Shown: positions 1 to 10,613 of the stretch, in pieces
Numbering within the stretch: the first letter of the stretch is position 1
Layout of the letters: every line of letters starts with the position of its first letter
Assembly: GCF_000473045.1 (NCBI RefSeq)
Contig: NZ_AXAY01000014.1
Span: 62,192 to 126,191 of the forward strand
Reading direction: 5' to 3'
DNA: 64,000 nucleotides
Source: Bradyrhizobium sp. WSM3983
GTDB lineage: Bacteria; Pseudomonadota; Alphaproteobacteria; Rhizobiales; Xanthobacteraceae
Translations under genes and position numbers: made by a program
The notes under the pieces: generated by a model
The model's database searches: none
What the model saw: only the letters and a program-made list of their open reading frames with translations
Told to the model about the DNA's origin: nothing

Positions 1-1
1 C

Positions 2-397
2 GACAAGCGCGCCGCGACCCGGCACGAGCTCGCCGGCACGGCGCTGAATGCGTCCGCCTCGTTGGGCTCGACGTCCGGGACAGCCGCCACCAATGTCGCG
101 ACCTGGCAAGGTGCATTCCAGGGCGCGGTCAAGCGCTGCTTCACGCCCACCTATAACGGGCAGGACGCCAACCAGTACGAAGCCGACATCGACATTCCCA
201 TGAGGATCGACGGATCGCTCGCCTCCGAGCCCGTCATCGTCGCGGTGCGAGGACCGTCGCGCTCGATCGCCCAGGCGGTTGCAGAAAGCGCCAAGCGCGC
301 CATCGTGCAGTGCCAGGTCTATTCATTCATGCCGAAGCAGCAATACGAGAGCTGGAAGGTCATTCCGATGACTTTCGGCCTGAAAGACATGTTGTGA
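2..397 (+). CDS. tolA: TolA, C-terminal part (5' end outside window)
   Basis: The reading frame is already open at base 2 and ends in TGA at 395-397, so only the last 131 residues are present. The segment holds a compact domain with a CF..TY stretch, a repeated beta pattern around IDIPMRIDGSL, and a helix ending AIVQCQVYSFMP followed by YESWKVIPMTF. This is how TolA/TonB C-terminal domains end in Rhizobiales. TolA spans the periplasm and links the inner-membrane TolQR motor to TolB and Pal during outer-membrane constriction. tolB starts 24 bases downstream, which supports the name. The low-complexity helical stalk and membrane anchor must lie upstream of the window. Confidence 0.82.
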   Translation, partial: DKRAATRHELAGTALNASASLGSTSGTAATNVATWQGAFQGAVKRCFTPTYNGQDANQYEADIDIPMRIDGSLASEPVIVAVRGPSRSIAQAVAESAKRAIVQCQVYSFMPKQQYESWKVIPMTFGLKDML

Positions 398-420
398 CAT
401 CCGAACAAAAGAATTTTGCG

Positions 421-1791
421 ATGAATGACGTTCGATTGATGAACCGCCGCCGCTTCATGACCCTGACCGGGTCGACGCTCGCGTTGCTCGGGGGCGGACA
501 AGCCTTCGCCCAACAGCCCCAGCAGGGGCGGCTCCGCATCGATCCGACGGAGTTTCGTCCGATCCCGATCGCGATCACCAATTTCGTGCCGGGGTCGCCC
601 GCCGACGGCGATGTCAGCAATGGTGTCACGCAGGTCATCACCAACAATCTGAAGCGCTCGGGCCTGTTTGCCCCGATCGACCAGGCCGCCTTCATCGAGC
701 GCATCAGCAACATCGACGTCGCGCCGCAATTCCAGAACTGGAAGACCCTCAACGCGCAGGCGCTCGTTACCGGCCGCATGACGCGGCAGCAGGACGGCCG
801 CCTCAAGGCCGAATTCCGCCTGTGGGACGTGGTCACAGGCCAGCAGCTCGCCGGCCAGCAATATTTCACCTCGCCGGAATATTGGCGCCGGATCGCCCAC
901 ATCATCTCCGACCAGATCTACGAGCAGATGACCGGCGAAAAGGGCTATTTCGACAGCCGCGTGGTGTTCGTCGACGAGTCCGGGCCGAAGGAGCGCCGCG
1001 TCAAGCGGCTCGCGATGATGGACCAGGACGGCGCCAATGTGCGCTATCTGACTCGCGGCGCCGACCTCGTGCTGACGCCGCGCTTCTCGCCGAACTCGCA
1101 AGAGATCACCTACATGGAGTTTGGCCAGGGCGATCCGAAGGTCTATCTGTTCAACATCGAGACCGGCCAGCGCGAGATCGTCGGCAATTTCCCCGGCATG
1201 ACCTTTGCTCCCAGGTTCTCTCCGGACGGCCAGCGCGTGATCATGAGCCTGCAGCAGGGCGGCAATTCCAACCTGTTCGTGATGGATCTGCGCTCGCGCT
1301 CGACCACGCGCCTCACCGACACGCCGGCGATCGACACGTCTCCGTCCTACTCGCCGGACGGCACCCGGATCTGCTTCGAGTCCGATCGCGGCGGCAGGTC
1401 ACAGATCTATGTGATGGCGGCGGGCGGTGGACAGGCGCAGCGCATCTCCTTCTCCAAGGACGACAACAACGCCACCTATTCGACACCGGTGTGGTCGCCG
1501 CGCGGCGATTACATCGCCTTCACTAGGCAAGGCGGCGGGCAATTCTCGATCGGCGTCATGAAGCCTGATGGCTCCGGCGAACGGCTCCTCACGTCAGGCT
1601 TTCACAATGAAGGCCCGACCTTCTCGCCGAACGGCCGCGTGCTGATGTTCTTCCGCGATCCCGGCGGCAATGGCGGACCGTCGCTGTTCTCCGTCGACAT
1701 CTCCGGCCGAAACGAGTTGAAGGTGCCGACGCCGGGCTTCGCCTCCGATCCGGCGTGGTCGCCGCTGCTGTCCGCGACCGCAGGCCAATAG
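421..1791 (+). CDS. tolB: Tol-Pal system protein TolB
   Basis: The product is 456 residues, normal for TolB. After the signal region comes the TolB amino-terminal domain (about residues 40-165), then a six-bladed beta-propeller built of repeated FSPDG or YSPDG blade motifs (for example FSPNSQEITY, FSPDGQRVIM, YSPDGTRICF). TolB sits in the periplasm and shuttles between TolA and Pal. The signal peptide carries an NRRRFMT stretch before the hydrophobic core and ends AFAQQ, which looks like a twin-arginine (Tat) signal rather than a plain Sec one. ATG 421 is chosen as the start; ATG 439, right before the RRR, is equally possible. Neither has a strong Shine-Dalgarno. It follows tolA with a 23-base gap and is presumably in the tol operon. 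Confidence 0.95.
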   Translation: MNDVRLMNRRRFMTLTGSTLALLGGGQAFAQQPQQGRLRIDPTEFRPIPIAITNFVPGSPADGDVSNGVTQVITNNLKRSGLFAPIDQAAFIERISNIDVAPQFQNWKTLNAQALVTGRMTRQQDGRLKAEFRLWDVVTGQQLAGQQYFTSPEYWRRIAHIISDQIYEQMTGEKGYFDSRVVFVDESGPKERRVKRLAMMDQDGANVRYLTRGADLVLTPRFSPNSQEITYMEFGQGDPKVYLFNIETGQREIVGNFPGMTFAPRFSPDGQRVIMSLQQGGNSNLFVMDLRSRSTTRLTDTPAIDTSPSYSPDGTRICFESDRGGRSQIYVMAAGGGQAQRISFSKDDNNATYSTPVWSPRGDYIAFTRQGGGQFSIGVMKPDGSGERLLTSGFHNEGPTFSPNGRVLMFFRDPGGNGGPSLFSVDISGRNELKVPTPGFASDPAWSPLLSATAGQ

Positions 1792-2035
1792 ACCGCGCGC
1801 GCCCTGCAACGCGCGATGTTTTCGAAAAAGAAGCGCCGATTTTTCGCGTTTCTGCGTGCGCGGCAAGGTTTCCTTCACCTTGTGCCCGGCAAGGCTTGCC
1901 TAGTTGCTTGATATTTCAGTAGAAACAGTTTCGCTATTGCCGAAAAACAACTCGACTTTAACGATGTTCCCTCAGAAAGGCTTCATCTGGTCTGGGTAAA
2001 AGTACGCGCCAAACAGGACGCGTAAACAAACTCAA

Positions 2036-4366
2036 ATGCAACTCTCGAACCAGAACGGAGAAATCAATCAAAAGCCCTCGCCGAATCTTTCGGCGGCGTT
2101 GATCGATTCACTGTTTGAGGCGTCCGGCCCGTTGTTCGCAGGCATCGTCTTCGTCGCTTTTGCAGCAAGCCTGACCGCGCTGAAGACGGGGCAAAGCCTG
2201 CTTTGGTCTTGCGTCCTGTTTCTTGTCGTCGGGGGCGCCATCCGGGTGTTCGATCTCCGGCGCTTCAACCCCCGCAAGTCGGCTCTCACCGCCGAAGAAG
2301 CCGACAGGTGGCAGAAGCGCTATCGAATCGGAGCGCTGATCCAGGCCGCTGCGATCGGAACATGGTGCTCGACCGCCCTGTTGAGCACTGATGATGCAGT
2401 CGTCCACCTGATTGCCCTGTCGGTCACCACGGGGATCGTGGCGGGAGGAGCGTGCAGGGCGTACGGGCGACCATCGATATTTCATCAGCAGGCCGTGCTT
2501 CAATTTGGTCCGCCGGTGATCGCGTTGGCGCTGCGCGGCACGCCTTATTACATCGCCATGGCGTTTGTAAGCGCCGCATTCCTGCTCGCGATCATGCAAC
2601 TCTCGGCCAATCTGCACAAGATATTCATGCGGGCGGTTGTGGCTCGTGAACGCGAAGCCGCGCTTGCCGGCCAGTTCGACACCGCCTTGAACAACATGCC
2701 GCACGGCCTGTGCATGTTCCGCGTCGACAGGCAGCTCGTGGTGATGAATCACCGGTTCAGCGAAATGCTGGACCTCCCCAACGATCTCGCGCGGAGCGGC
2801 ATCAGCGCGCGTGACATCCTGGCAGCGTGCGTCAGCTCCGGCTCCATCTCGGCCGCGAGCGGCGAGATGATCGTCGCCGAGATCGAGAATTCGCATGCGA
2901 ACGAGATCGTGACCGTCGATCCCGACGCGGAGAGAAACCGGTCATTCTCCTGGACGGTCCAGCCGATGGCCGACGGCGGCGCAGTGCTGCTGCTCGAGGA
3001 CGTGACCGAGCGGCGCAATGCCGAGGCCAAGATCACCCATCTCGCCCGTTACGACGAATTGACGGCGCTTCCCAACCGCGTTCATTTCCGCAACGAGATC
3101 GAATCTCTGCTGGCGGCCTCGCATCATTCCGAGCGGCTCTCCGCGCTGCTGTTCGTCGACCTCGACCAGTTCAAGCAGGTCAACGACACGCTCGGCCATC
3201 CCTGCGGCGACCAGCTGCTGTGCGCGGTCGCCAACCGCCTGCGCGAGATGCTGCGGCCGGAGGATTTCGTCGCCCGCTTCGGCGGCGACGAGTTCGTCGT
3301 GTTCCAGCAGAATATCAACGCGGCCGAGGATGCCGCCAGCCTCGCCCGCCGCATCGTCGAGCGGCTGAGCGAGCGTTACCGCATCGACAGTCATCTGGTC
3401 GAGATCGGCGCCAGCGTCGGAATCGCGCTGACCTCGCCGCAGGGCGTCAGCGCTGACACGCTGCTCAAGAACGCCGATATGGCGCTCTACCGGGCCAAGG
3501 CCGACGGCCGCGGCACCTTCTGCTTCTTCCGCGACGAGATGGCGGCGACCGTCGAGGCCCGCCGCATCCTCGAGCTCGATCTGCGCAAGGCGCTCGCCAA
3601 CGAGGAGTTCGAGCTGTTCTACCAGCCGCTGGTCAATCTGAAGTCCGGCAAGATCACCACCTGCGAGGCGCTGCTGCGCTGGAATCACCCGGTGCGAGGC
3701 ACGGTCTCGCCGGTCGACATCATCCCGGTCGCCGAGGACATGGGCCTGATCGTCGATCTCGGCCGCTGGATCCTGCGCCGCGCCTGTATGGAATGCATGA
3801 AGTGGCCGGGAGGCGTCAACGTTGCCGTCAACTTCTCGCCGCAGCAATTCCACCAGCGCGACGTGCTGAGCGAGATCCGCTACGCGCTCGAAGTGTCGGG
3901 CCTGCCGGCGCATCGCCTCGAGATCGAGATCACCGAATCCTCGCTGCTGCGCAACACCCAGCTCACCCACGATATCCTGTCGCAGCTGCACGCGCTCGGC
4001 GTGCGCATCTCGCTGGACGATTTCGGCACCGGCTATTCGAGCCTCAGTTATCTGCACAACTTTCCGATGCAGAAGGTCAAGATCGATCGCTCTTTCCTCG
4101 AGGGCATCGATACCGACCGTCCGCTGACGCTGTTGCGCGGCGTCGCGCGGCTGTCGGCCGACCTCGGCATGGCGGTCGTGGTCGAAGGCATCGAGACCAG
4201 CGAGCAGCTTGAGCTCGTCAGCGCCGATGGCACAGTCACGGAAGGACAAGGCTATCTGTTTAGCCGTCCGGTCCCGGCCGTGCGGGTCCGTCAATTGCTC
4301 AATGCTTCGCACGGCAATCGCTTGCAGGAGCAGTTGATCGTCGTCTCCTCGCGATCACTCGCATAG
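2036..4366 (+). CDS. Membrane-bound PAS-GGDEF-EAL protein (c-di-GMP turnover)
   Basis: A 776-residue protein. Residues about 20-200 contain several hydrophobic segments forming a membrane sensor module. A PAS-like domain follows (about 215-325, starting near ALNNMPHGLCMF), then a GGDEF domain with intact GGDEF at 416-420 and an RPED inhibitory I-site five residues before it. The EAL domain has EAL at 544-546 and the downstream catalytic signatures NFSPQQF, EITES, DDFGTGYSS, KIDRSF and EGIET. Both diguanylate cyclase and phosphodiesterase activities therefore look possible from sequence; which dominates cannot be told. It is transcribed alone after a 244-base gap from tolB, in which I see no clear terminator. 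The next gene is a LuxI/FeeM-like acyltransferase on the same strand. Confidence 0.93.
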   Translation: MQLSNQNGEINQKPSPNLSAALIDSLFEASGPLFAGIVFVAFAASLTALKTGQSLLWSCVLFLVVGGAIRVFDLRRFNPRKSALTAEEADRWQKRYRIGALIQAAAIGTWCSTALLSTDDAVVHLIALSVTTGIVAGGACRAYGRPSIFHQQAVLQFGPPVIALALRGTPYYIAMAFVSAAFLLAIMQLSANLHKIFMRAVVAREREAALAGQFDTALNNMPHGLCMFRVDRQLVVMNHRFSEMLDLPNDLARSGISARDILAACVSSGSISAASGEMIVAEIENSHANEIVTVDPDAERNRSFSWTVQPMADGGAVLLLEDVTERRNAEAKITHLARYDELTALPNRVHFRNEIESLLAASHHSERLSALLFVDLDQFKQVNDTLGHPCGDQLLCAVANRLREMLRPEDFVARFGGDEFVVFQQNINAAEDAASLARRIVERLSERYRIDSHLVEIGASVGIALTSPQGVSADTLLKNADMALYRAKADGRGTFCFFRDEMAATVEARRILELDLRKALANEEFELFYQPLVNLKSGKITTCEALLRWNHPVRGTVSPVDIIPVAEDMGLIVDLGRWILRRACMECMKWPGGVNVAVNFSPQQFHQRDVLSEIRYALEVSGLPAHRLEIEITESSLLRNTQLTHDILSQLHALGVRISLDDFGTGYSSLSYLHNFPMQKVKIDRSFLEGIDTDRPLTLLRGVARLSADLGMAVVVEGIETSEQLELVSADGTVTEGQGYLFSRPVPAVRVRQLLNASHGNRLQEQLIVVSSRSLA

Positions 4367-4528
4367 CTTCACGCGACGCTCGATCTTGTCTCGATGTATC
4401 GGGCCGTATCGGTGGTTTTCCGGGTCCCAAAAGGTTAACCCTAACCCTTCTAAGGCTTTGCAATTATATTAAGGAACCATTAATCTTTCAGTACTCGCAG
4501 AAGTTGTTTGGAAGTTTGGGAGTATCGG

Positions 4529-5278
4529 ATGTCGTCTCAAGTCGAGCTACGCGGGCCTTCGCCAGTGCGCGGGGCAGCGCTGTTCGATCGTATCGACTAC
4601 CGCCCGATCGAGACTCCCGAAGACAGAGATTCGATCTACCACCTGCGCTACAAGGCGTATCTGAACAGCGGATTGATCTTACCCTCAGAGACATGTCAGG
4701 TCCGCGACGTCTATGACGACGCGCCCAATGTCTGGATATTCGGCGTTTACGTCGATGGAGAGCTATGCAGCTCCGTCCGTATCCATCTCCTGACGCGGGA
4801 ATGCCGCTTATCCTATTCGACCGAATTGTATGGCGATGTTCTCCACGGGCGGCTCGATCGGGGAGAGGTTTTCGTCGATCCAGCGCGGCTTGCTGCCGAT
4901 CCGGACAAAGCCAAGCGACTTCCAGAGCTCCCCTACCTGACCCTGCGGCTGGCCTATCTGGCGTGCGAGTATTTCAATGCTGATACGGGCCTCGCGATGG
5001 TGCGTCCCGATCACCAGCCATTTTACCGCCGCGTGTTTTTGCATGAACCCGTCGCCGAACCGCGCGCGTTTCCGGGCTGGCACACGATGAAGACGTCGTT
5101 GATGGCGTCCGATTTCCGGAACCTCCGGGAAAAGGTGCTGACACGCTTTCCCATCATGCGTTCGAACGCGTTCGAACGGCGAATGCTGTTCGAGCGCAAT
5201 GATCAGCGCCAGGCTGGGTCCCGGCCGGTTCTCGTTTCAGCCCCTCTCAGCCCTGCTCCGGTGGCCACCCTGGGCTGA
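4529..5278 (+). CDS. LuxI/FeeM-like N-acyltransferase (putative autoinducer or N-acyl amino acid synthase)
   Basis: A 249-residue soluble protein. Its N-terminal half follows the layout of acyl-homoserine-lactone synthases and FeeM N-acyl amino acid synthases: an arginine in YHLRYKAYL, an acidic pair in DVYDDAPN, a strand with an arginine in CSSVRIHLL, and a Glu...Arg pair in GEVFVDPARL. This is the GNAT-like fold that takes acyl chains from acyl-ACP or acyl-CoA. The C-terminal half (PGWHTMKTSLMASD and on) is not the classical LuxI end, so FeeM-like is the safer description. ATG 4529 is chosen over an upstream TTG at 4508. An AT-rich stretch at 4459-4484 may hold the promoter. No LuxR-type regulator is adjacent. 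The acceptor and acyl substrates are unknown. Confidence 0.62.
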   Translation: MSSQVELRGPSPVRGAALFDRIDYRPIETPEDRDSIYHLRYKAYLNSGLILPSETCQVRDVYDDAPNVWIFGVYVDGELCSSVRIHLLTRECRLSYSTELYGDVLHGRLDRGEVFVDPARLAADPDKAKRLPELPYLTLRLAYLACEYFNADTGLAMVRPDHQPFYRRVFLHEPVAEPRAFPGWHTMKTSLMASDFRNLREKVLTRFPIMRSNAFERRMLFERNDQRQAGSRPVLVSAPLSPAPVATLG

Positions 5279-5467
5279 CCGGCGGTTGCGGTTCCGATAC
5301 ATTGGCAGCCTTCCGGGGTCCCGCCTGGGCCAAGGCCCAGAATTCAAGCAAAGCAGGCGTTTTTGGCGGTTAACGCGGCTTGCCTTCACCCTCGCGCCAC
5401 ATTTACAACCCATTAACCATGGCGGTTACTTTTCGCTGGTTGGGGGCATTTGACCGGCTGAGGCAAG

Positions 5468-5489
5468 GTTCCGTCAAGGTTGACGGAAC
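5468..5489. promoter_or_regulatory. Perfect 10-bp inverted repeat upstream of pal
   Basis: GTTCCGTCAA and TTGACGGAAC are exact reverse complements separated by GG. The site lies 66 bases before the pal start. It could be an operator or a 5'-UTR stem-loop. There is no T-run after it, so it is not an obvious terminator of the preceding gene. The rest of the 276-base gap (5279-5554) shows no gene. Confidence 0.5.
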
Positions 5490-5554
5490 GTTCGCTTAAC
5501 CAACCCCCTGTAGACCGGACAGCAGTGGACGAACGTGAGCGTGGAGGCTCCGGA

Positions 5555-6043
5555 ATGAAATATCCTATGCGTATCCTCCAGGGATTGAAGCTGGCCGCGG
5601 TGCTTGCCATTGCCCTGTCGATGGGCGCCTGCGCCAACAAGAATTTGGGCATGGACGCCAATGCGAGCGCGGCGACGCCGGGCAGCCAGCAGGATTTCGT
5701 GGTGAACGTGGGCGACCGCGTGTTCTTCGAGAGCGACCAGACCGATCTGACCCCGCAGGCGATCGTGACCCTCGAGAAGCAGGCGCAGTGGCTCCAGACC
5801 TATCCGCGCTACTCCTTCACCATCGAAGGTCACGCCGACGAGCGCGGCACCCGCGAATACAACATCGCGCTCGGCGCCCGCCGCGCCCAGTCGGTGCGTT
5901 CGTTCCTCGCCTCGCGCGGCATCGATGCGAACCGCATGCGCACGATCTCCTACGGCAAGGAGCGCCCGGTCGCCGTCTGTAACGATATCTCCTGCTGGTC
6001 GCAGAACCGTCGCGCTGTGACCGTGCTGAACGCGAGCTCCTGA
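5555..6043 (+). CDS. pal: Peptidoglycan-associated lipoprotein Pal
   Basis: A 162-residue lipoprotein. The signal peptide ends in LSMGAC, giving a lipidated Cys26. Residues about 52-160 are an OmpA-like peptidoglycan-binding domain with the hallmark stretches VFFESDQTDLT, IEGHADERGTREYN, LGARRAQSV and ISYGKERP. Pal anchors the outer membrane to peptidoglycan and binds TolB. ATG 5555 is chosen because the lipoprotein signal starts there and GGAGG lies just upstream. It is separated from tolB by two unrelated genes, a split common in Bradyrhizobium-type genomes. A strong hairpin with a T-rich tail follows the gene. Confidence 0.97.
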   Translation: MKYPMRILQGLKLAAVLAIALSMGACANKNLGMDANASAATPGSQQDFVVNVGDRVFFESDQTDLTPQAIVTLEKQAQWLQTYPRYSFTIEGHADERGTREYNIALGARRAQSVRSFLASRGIDANRMRTISYGKERPVAVCNDISCWSQNRRAVTVLNASS

Positions 6044-6083
6044 CGTCTAGTCAGCCGCTGTTCATCTTCAGAAACCGATGATG

Positions 6084-6113
6084 CCGGCGCCCTCTCGGGC
6101 GCCGGTTTCGTTT
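6084..6113 (+). terminator. Rho-independent terminator after pal
   Basis: The arms CCGGCGCCC and GGGCGCCGG enclose a TCTC loop, followed by TTTCGTTT. It starts 40 bases after the pal stop codon, between pal and cpoB, so the two genes may be only partly cotranscribed. Confidence 0.75.
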
Positions 6114-6230
6114 CAGCGATCTGTGACAGAAACCCGTTTGTTCCAGTCACATTTTTGGCGTACTCCACTTCAATGTGTGGCGCGTCGAATGTTCCGTCGC
6201 AGGCCAGTTCGCTTTCGTCGTCAGGGCAAG

Positions 6231-7271
6231 ATGTCATCCAAATTCAAGGCAATTACCGGCACCGTGGCGTTCGCTGCGCTGCTATCTGTGTGCGCGCCCG
6301 CATTCGCGCAGTCGGACGATGGCGACCCCGAGATGCGGATCGAGCGGCTGGAGAACCAGCTGCGCCAGCTCACCGGCCAGAACGAAGAGCTGCAATATCG
6401 CAACCGCCAGCTCGAAGACCGGTTGCGGGCGCTCGAGGGCGGCGCGCCCGGGCAGGCGCCGGCACAGCCTAATGTTGCGGCCATGCCGCCCGCTCAGGTC
6501 GCGCCGGCCTATCGCCAGCAGCCGCCGCAACAGGCTGCGCAGCCGAATTACGAGCAGCCGCAGATCGCGGCTCCCGCGCCGATCATTCAGGAACAGCCAG
6601 GCCCCGGCGCGCCCGGCACGCGCCGTCGCGGCGATGCCTTCGATCCGAGCCAGACCCCGAATGCGCCCGGCGCGCCGCGCGCGCTCGGTGGCGGCCAGCA
6701 GCCGATGTCGGCCGGGGCTCAGGGCGGCGCGCCCGGTGGCCGTGGCGCCGGCGAGCCGCTCGATCTCTCCCACAATGGCGGCCGCTATCCGCAGGCGGCG
6801 GCGCCGGCCCAGCCGGGCTATCCGCCCGCGCAGCAGGGCTCTCCCGCGCAGGCCGGTGGTCCGGCTCTCGCGACCCTGCCGCCCTCGGCAACGCCGCGCG
6901 ACGAATTCGACCTCGGCATCGGCTACATGCAGCGCAAGGACTACGCGCTTGCCGAGCAGACCATGAAGAACTTTGCGGCGAAATATCCGAGCGACCCGCT
7001 GCTTGGTGATGCGCAATACTGGCTCGGCGAAAGCTATTTCCAGCGCCAGCAATACCGTGATTCCGCCGAAGCCTTCCTCGCCGTCACCACCAAGTACGAC
7101 AAATCGGCCAAGGCGCCGGATGCGCTGCTGCGGCTCGGCCAGTCGCTCGCCGCGCTGAAGGAGAAGGAGGCCGCCTGCGCCGCCTTCGGCGAGGTCGGCC
7201 GCAAATATCCGCGCGCCTCGGCTGGCGTCAAAGCCGCCGTCGACCGCGAGCAGAAGCGGGTGAAGTGCTGA
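6231..7271 (+). CDS. cpoB: Tol-Pal coordination protein CpoB (YbgF)
   Basis: A 346-residue periplasmic protein. A Sec signal peptide ends CAPAFAQS near residue 28. A short coiled coil follows (about 34-75, with RIERLENQLRQL and NRQLEDRLRAL) that should trimerise as in other YbgF proteins. A long Pro/Gln/Ala/Gly-rich linker runs to about residue 218. The C-terminal 127 residues are tetratricopeptide repeats (FDLGIGYMQRKDYALAEQ, YWLGESYFQRQQYRDSAE, ALLRLGQSLAALKEKEAA). CpoB couples Tol-Pal action to peptidoglycan synthesis at the septum. The linker is longer than in enterobacterial CpoB. ATG 6231 is chosen because the signal peptide begins there; the open frame continues upstream to 6078 without signal-like sequence. 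Confidence 0.93.
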   Translation: MSSKFKAITGTVAFAALLSVCAPAFAQSDDGDPEMRIERLENQLRQLTGQNEELQYRNRQLEDRLRALEGGAPGQAPAQPNVAAMPPAQVAPAYRQQPPQQAAQPNYEQPQIAAPAPIIQEQPGPGAPGTRRRGDAFDPSQTPNAPGAPRALGGGQQPMSAGAQGGAPGGRGAGEPLDLSHNGGRYPQAAAPAQPGYPPAQQGSPAQAGGPALATLPPSATPRDEFDLGIGYMQRKDYALAEQTMKNFAAKYPSDPLLGDAQYWLGESYFQRQQYRDSAEAFLAVTTKYDKSAKAPDALLRLGQSLAALKEKEAACAAFGEVGRKYPRASAGVKAAVDREQKRVKC

Positions 7272-7325
7272 TCTGCGGCGTTTGAGCCTGACAACGCGGA
7301 TGGCGCTGCGCTAAATTATAGCGTC

Positions 7326-8423
7326 ATGTCCGACGACGACAATTCTCCGATCTCCGCACGCGCGGCGAAGCAGCTCTTCGCCGAACTGAAGGCTGCGCCG
7401 GCGCTGGTGCTCGCGGTCTCCGGCGGACCCGACTCGGTCGCGCTGATGTGGCTCGCGGCGCGCTGGCGGCGCAACCTTGCGCGGGGCCCGGAGCTGACTG
7501 TCGTCACTGTCGATCATGGCCTGCGGGTGGAGGCGGCGCGCGAGGCGCGCGAGGTCAAACGGCTCGCCGCCGAGCTCGGATTGACGCACCGGACCCTGCG
7601 CTGGCGCGGTCCAAAGCCTGCAACAGGATTGCCGGCCGCCGCGCGCGAAGCCCGCTACCGCCTGCTCGCGCAGGCCGCGCGCTCAGCCGGCGCGAGCCAT
7701 GTGCTGACCGCACATACCCGCGACGACCAGGCCGAGACGCTCTTGATGCGGCTGCTCCGTGGCAGCGGCATTGCCGGGCTGTCGGCGATGGCGCGGCTCA
7801 CGACGCGCGACGGCATCGTGCTGGCGCGCCCGCTGCTCGACGTTCCGAAATCGCAGCTCATCGCCACCCTGAAGCGGGCCAGGATCGACTTCGCCGACGA
7901 TCCCACCAACCGCGACGCGTCCTTCACGCGGCCGCGGTTGCGGGCGCTGCTGCCGCGGCTCGCAGCCGAGGGCGGCGATGCCCGCACGCTGGCGCGGCTG
8001 TCGTCGCGGCTTGCCCGGGCGAACGCGGCCGTCGAGGTGCTGACCGACGGCGCCGAGCGCTTCCTCCGTTTGCGGGATCGCGGCGATGCGCCGCAGCCGG
8101 GCGTTCGCAGTTTCGAGGCCGCGGCCTTCGCCACCCTGCCGGAAGAAGTCCGGCTGCGGCTCTTGCTGCGGGCCATCGACGCGCTCGGGCACGAAGGGCC
8201 GGCGGAACTCGGCAAGGTCGAAACCCTCCTGGCTGCGCTCGATCGGGCCATGCACGATCAGGCTATGGCCGAGCGGCGGCGTTCACCCGCAAATGGCCGC
8301 GCCATCCTGAAGCAGACCCTCGCGGGAGCCTTGATCAGCCTTGTCGGGGGGCGTATCCACATCGCGCCTGCGCCGGCCCGGCGGTCCCAAGGAAACGTAA
8401 AAGGGGGCTTGAAGGGCGGATGA
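7326..8423 (+). CDS. tilS: tRNA(Ile)-lysidine synthetase TilS
   Basis: A 365-residue cytoplasmic enzyme of the N-type ATP pyrophosphatase family. The PP-loop SGGPDS is at residues 32-37, and further family signatures are VDHGLR, HTRDDQAETLLMRLLRGSG and RPLLD. TilS converts the wobble cytidine of tRNA-Ile(CAU) to lysidine so that it reads AUA. The C-terminal half is divergent and shorter than in E. coli, as usual in alphaproteobacteria. The cpoB-tilS-ftsH order is conserved in Rhizobiales. A 255-base gap separates it from ftsH, so ftsH probably has its own promoter. Confidence 0.95.
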   Translation: MSDDDNSPISARAAKQLFAELKAAPALVLAVSGGPDSVALMWLAARWRRNLARGPELTVVTVDHGLRVEAAREAREVKRLAAELGLTHRTLRWRGPKPATGLPAAAREARYRLLAQAARSAGASHVLTAHTRDDQAETLLMRLLRGSGIAGLSAMARLTTRDGIVLARPLLDVPKSQLIATLKRARIDFADDPTNRDASFTRPRLRALLPRLAAEGGDARTLARLSSRLARANAAVEVLTDGAERFLRLRDRGDAPQPGVRSFEAAAFATLPEEVRLRLLLRAIDALGHEGPAELGKVETLLAALDRAMHDQAMAERRRSPANGRAILKQTLAGALISLVGGRIHIAPAPARRSQGNVKGGLKGG

Positions 8424-8558
8424 GGGCGGATCATGACACCGGCCGTTTCGACGTCCCGCCGTCAGGACACCTTAACCAGGCAGGAAAAAGCCGAGCCTTG
8501 ATGCCATTATTTCAGCGGGAATCGCTCTAAGATGGGATAAATAGTCCCATCTCGTTCC

Positions 8559-8588
8559 CTTGGCAGCGAGCGGGGCGGCACCTAAATT
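8559..8588 (+). promoter_or_regulatory. Candidate RpoH-type promoter for ftsH
   Basis: CTTG at 8559 is followed after 18 bases by CCTAAATT at 8581, resembling the CTTG...CCTATnT pattern of alphaproteobacterial heat-shock promoters. It would give a 5' leader of roughly 85 bases. ftsH is a heat-shock gene in many bacteria, which makes the match plausible, but the -10 is imperfect and spacing was counted by eye. Confidence 0.35.
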
Positions 8589-8678
8589 GTATACGTCTAA
8601 CCGAGAGGATTCCTTGGGGATTTTCTCTAGCTTGCCCAAGGATGAGGCCGCGATCCGCGCGACCACGAAGGAAGATCG

Positions 8679-10601
<1,923 letters not shown>

Positions 10602-10613
10602 CGCCTCGCGCGT

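Noticed and set aside
5160..5185. Two GTTCGAAC-type copies that look like a T-arm or an operator
   Set aside because: They lie inside the acyltransferase coding sequence and encode part of SNAFERRM; no tRNA can be folded around them.
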